DNA from: Anaerolineales bacterium
GTDB taxonomy: Bacteria > Chloroflexota > Anaerolineae > Anaerolineales > UBA11858
DNA: 32,435 nucleotides
NCBI GenBank assembly: GCA_016785015.1
Contig: JADHTJ010000042.1
Location: forward strand, 1 to 32,435
Direction: 5' to 3'
Under the pieces are notes generated by a model that saw only the letters and a program-made list of their open reading frames with translations, did not search any database and had not been told where the DNA came from. Position 1 is the stretch's first letter; every line of letters begins with the position of its first letter. Below, in pieces: positions 32,298 through 32,435 of the stretch. The position numbers were made by a program, and so were the translations under genes.

Positions 32298-32435
32298 TGT
32301 TAATGATAATCTAAAACGCGCCCACTTTGAAGAAAAACGCGCGACGAAAGTGCGCCCACCTGGGCATAATTCCACTACCATTATGAGCAATCTAAGTGGT
32401 AGTGGAGGTCAAGGAGATGCTCAAAGTGGAAGACT
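32298..32435 (+). mobile_element. Left end of an IS21-family insertion sequence (continues beyond window)
   Basis: The end starts TGTTAATGATAATC, close to IS21-family termini. It contains two repeats of the type (A/T)CGCGCCCACTT and TGCGCCCACCT (from 32317 and 32351), which fit the multiple internal binding repeats of this family. A 10-bp inverted repeat (TCCACTACCA 32371-32380, TGGTAGTGGA 32397-32406) overlaps the istA ribosome binding site, which could limit transposase translation. The target duplication cannot be checked without the other end. Confidence 0.85.
32417..32435 (+). CDS. istA: IstA transposase start, partial
   Basis: Only six codons are visible, reading MLKVED, the usual beginning of IS21-family IstA (MLKVEDW or MLKVEDY). 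GGAGG (32404-32408) lies 8 bases upstream. The gene runs off the window, so its integrity is unknown. Confidence 0.75.

Noticed and set aside
31659..32390. - strand frame of 243 codons opposite dnaE
   Set aside because: Shadow of conserved polymerase motifs and crosses into the IS21 end.

Overview
The window looks like chromosomal DNA from a Chloroflexota bacterium, most likely of the Anaerolineae. This is inferred from gene content, not from a marker tree. The supporting signs are: several Ser/Thr kinases and lipoproteins with Pro/Thr-rich (TPTPT) linkers; a WD40 protein of the same style; a short Thermus-like EF-Ts; a ThrRS without a TGS domain; T-box and S-box control of housekeeping genes; and Ig-like repeats of the 'FTANPSTIKAGESS' type on a secreted lipoprotein.

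Region 1 (1-9621, + strand) is a signalling island. A frameshifted WD40 remnant is followed by an alternating array: kinase 1 (PASTA sensor), surface protein 1, kinase 2 (TolB-like plus TPR sensor), surface protein 2, kinase 3. The two surface proteins are paralogues of a family I do not recognise. Kinase 3 has no membrane segment. It ends in three 78-residue repeats that match the C-terminal domain of ribosomal protein L7/L12, the stalk domain that contacts translation GTPases. This is the most unusual object in the window.

Region 2 (about 9630-11230) is an IS66-family insertion sequence (ISBst12-like, single transposase) on the - strand, lying just behind kinase 3.

Region 3 (11265-21230, - strand) is a housekeeping block. 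In transcription order it reads thrS, rpsB-tsf, pyrH, frr-uppS-cdsA-glpX, metK. It is divided by readable signals: a consensus promoter and T-box before thrS, a promoter and structured leader before rpsB, terminators after tsf, pyrH and glpX, and a consensus promoter plus SAM-I riboswitch and terminator before metK. These genes cover translation, UMP synthesis, undecaprenyl and phospholipid precursors, gluconeogenesis and SAM supply.

Region 4 (21231-24434, - strand) holds a ROK sugar kinase, a membrane-anchored rhodanese, a lipoprotein sugar dehydrogenase of the GSDH/YliI fold and a DUF1232 membrane protein. Region 5 (24603-29321, + strand) holds a HAD phosphatase, an unknown membrane protein, a class V aminotransferase and an Ig-repeat lipoprotein.

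Region 6 (29494-32435, + strand) is mobile-element territory. A REP-associated tyrosine transposase lies next to a pair of REP-like palindromes, and the same palindrome is present inside its own reading frame. A DnaE-type polymerase gene follows and is cut off by the left end of an IS21-family element, whose istA begins at the window edge.
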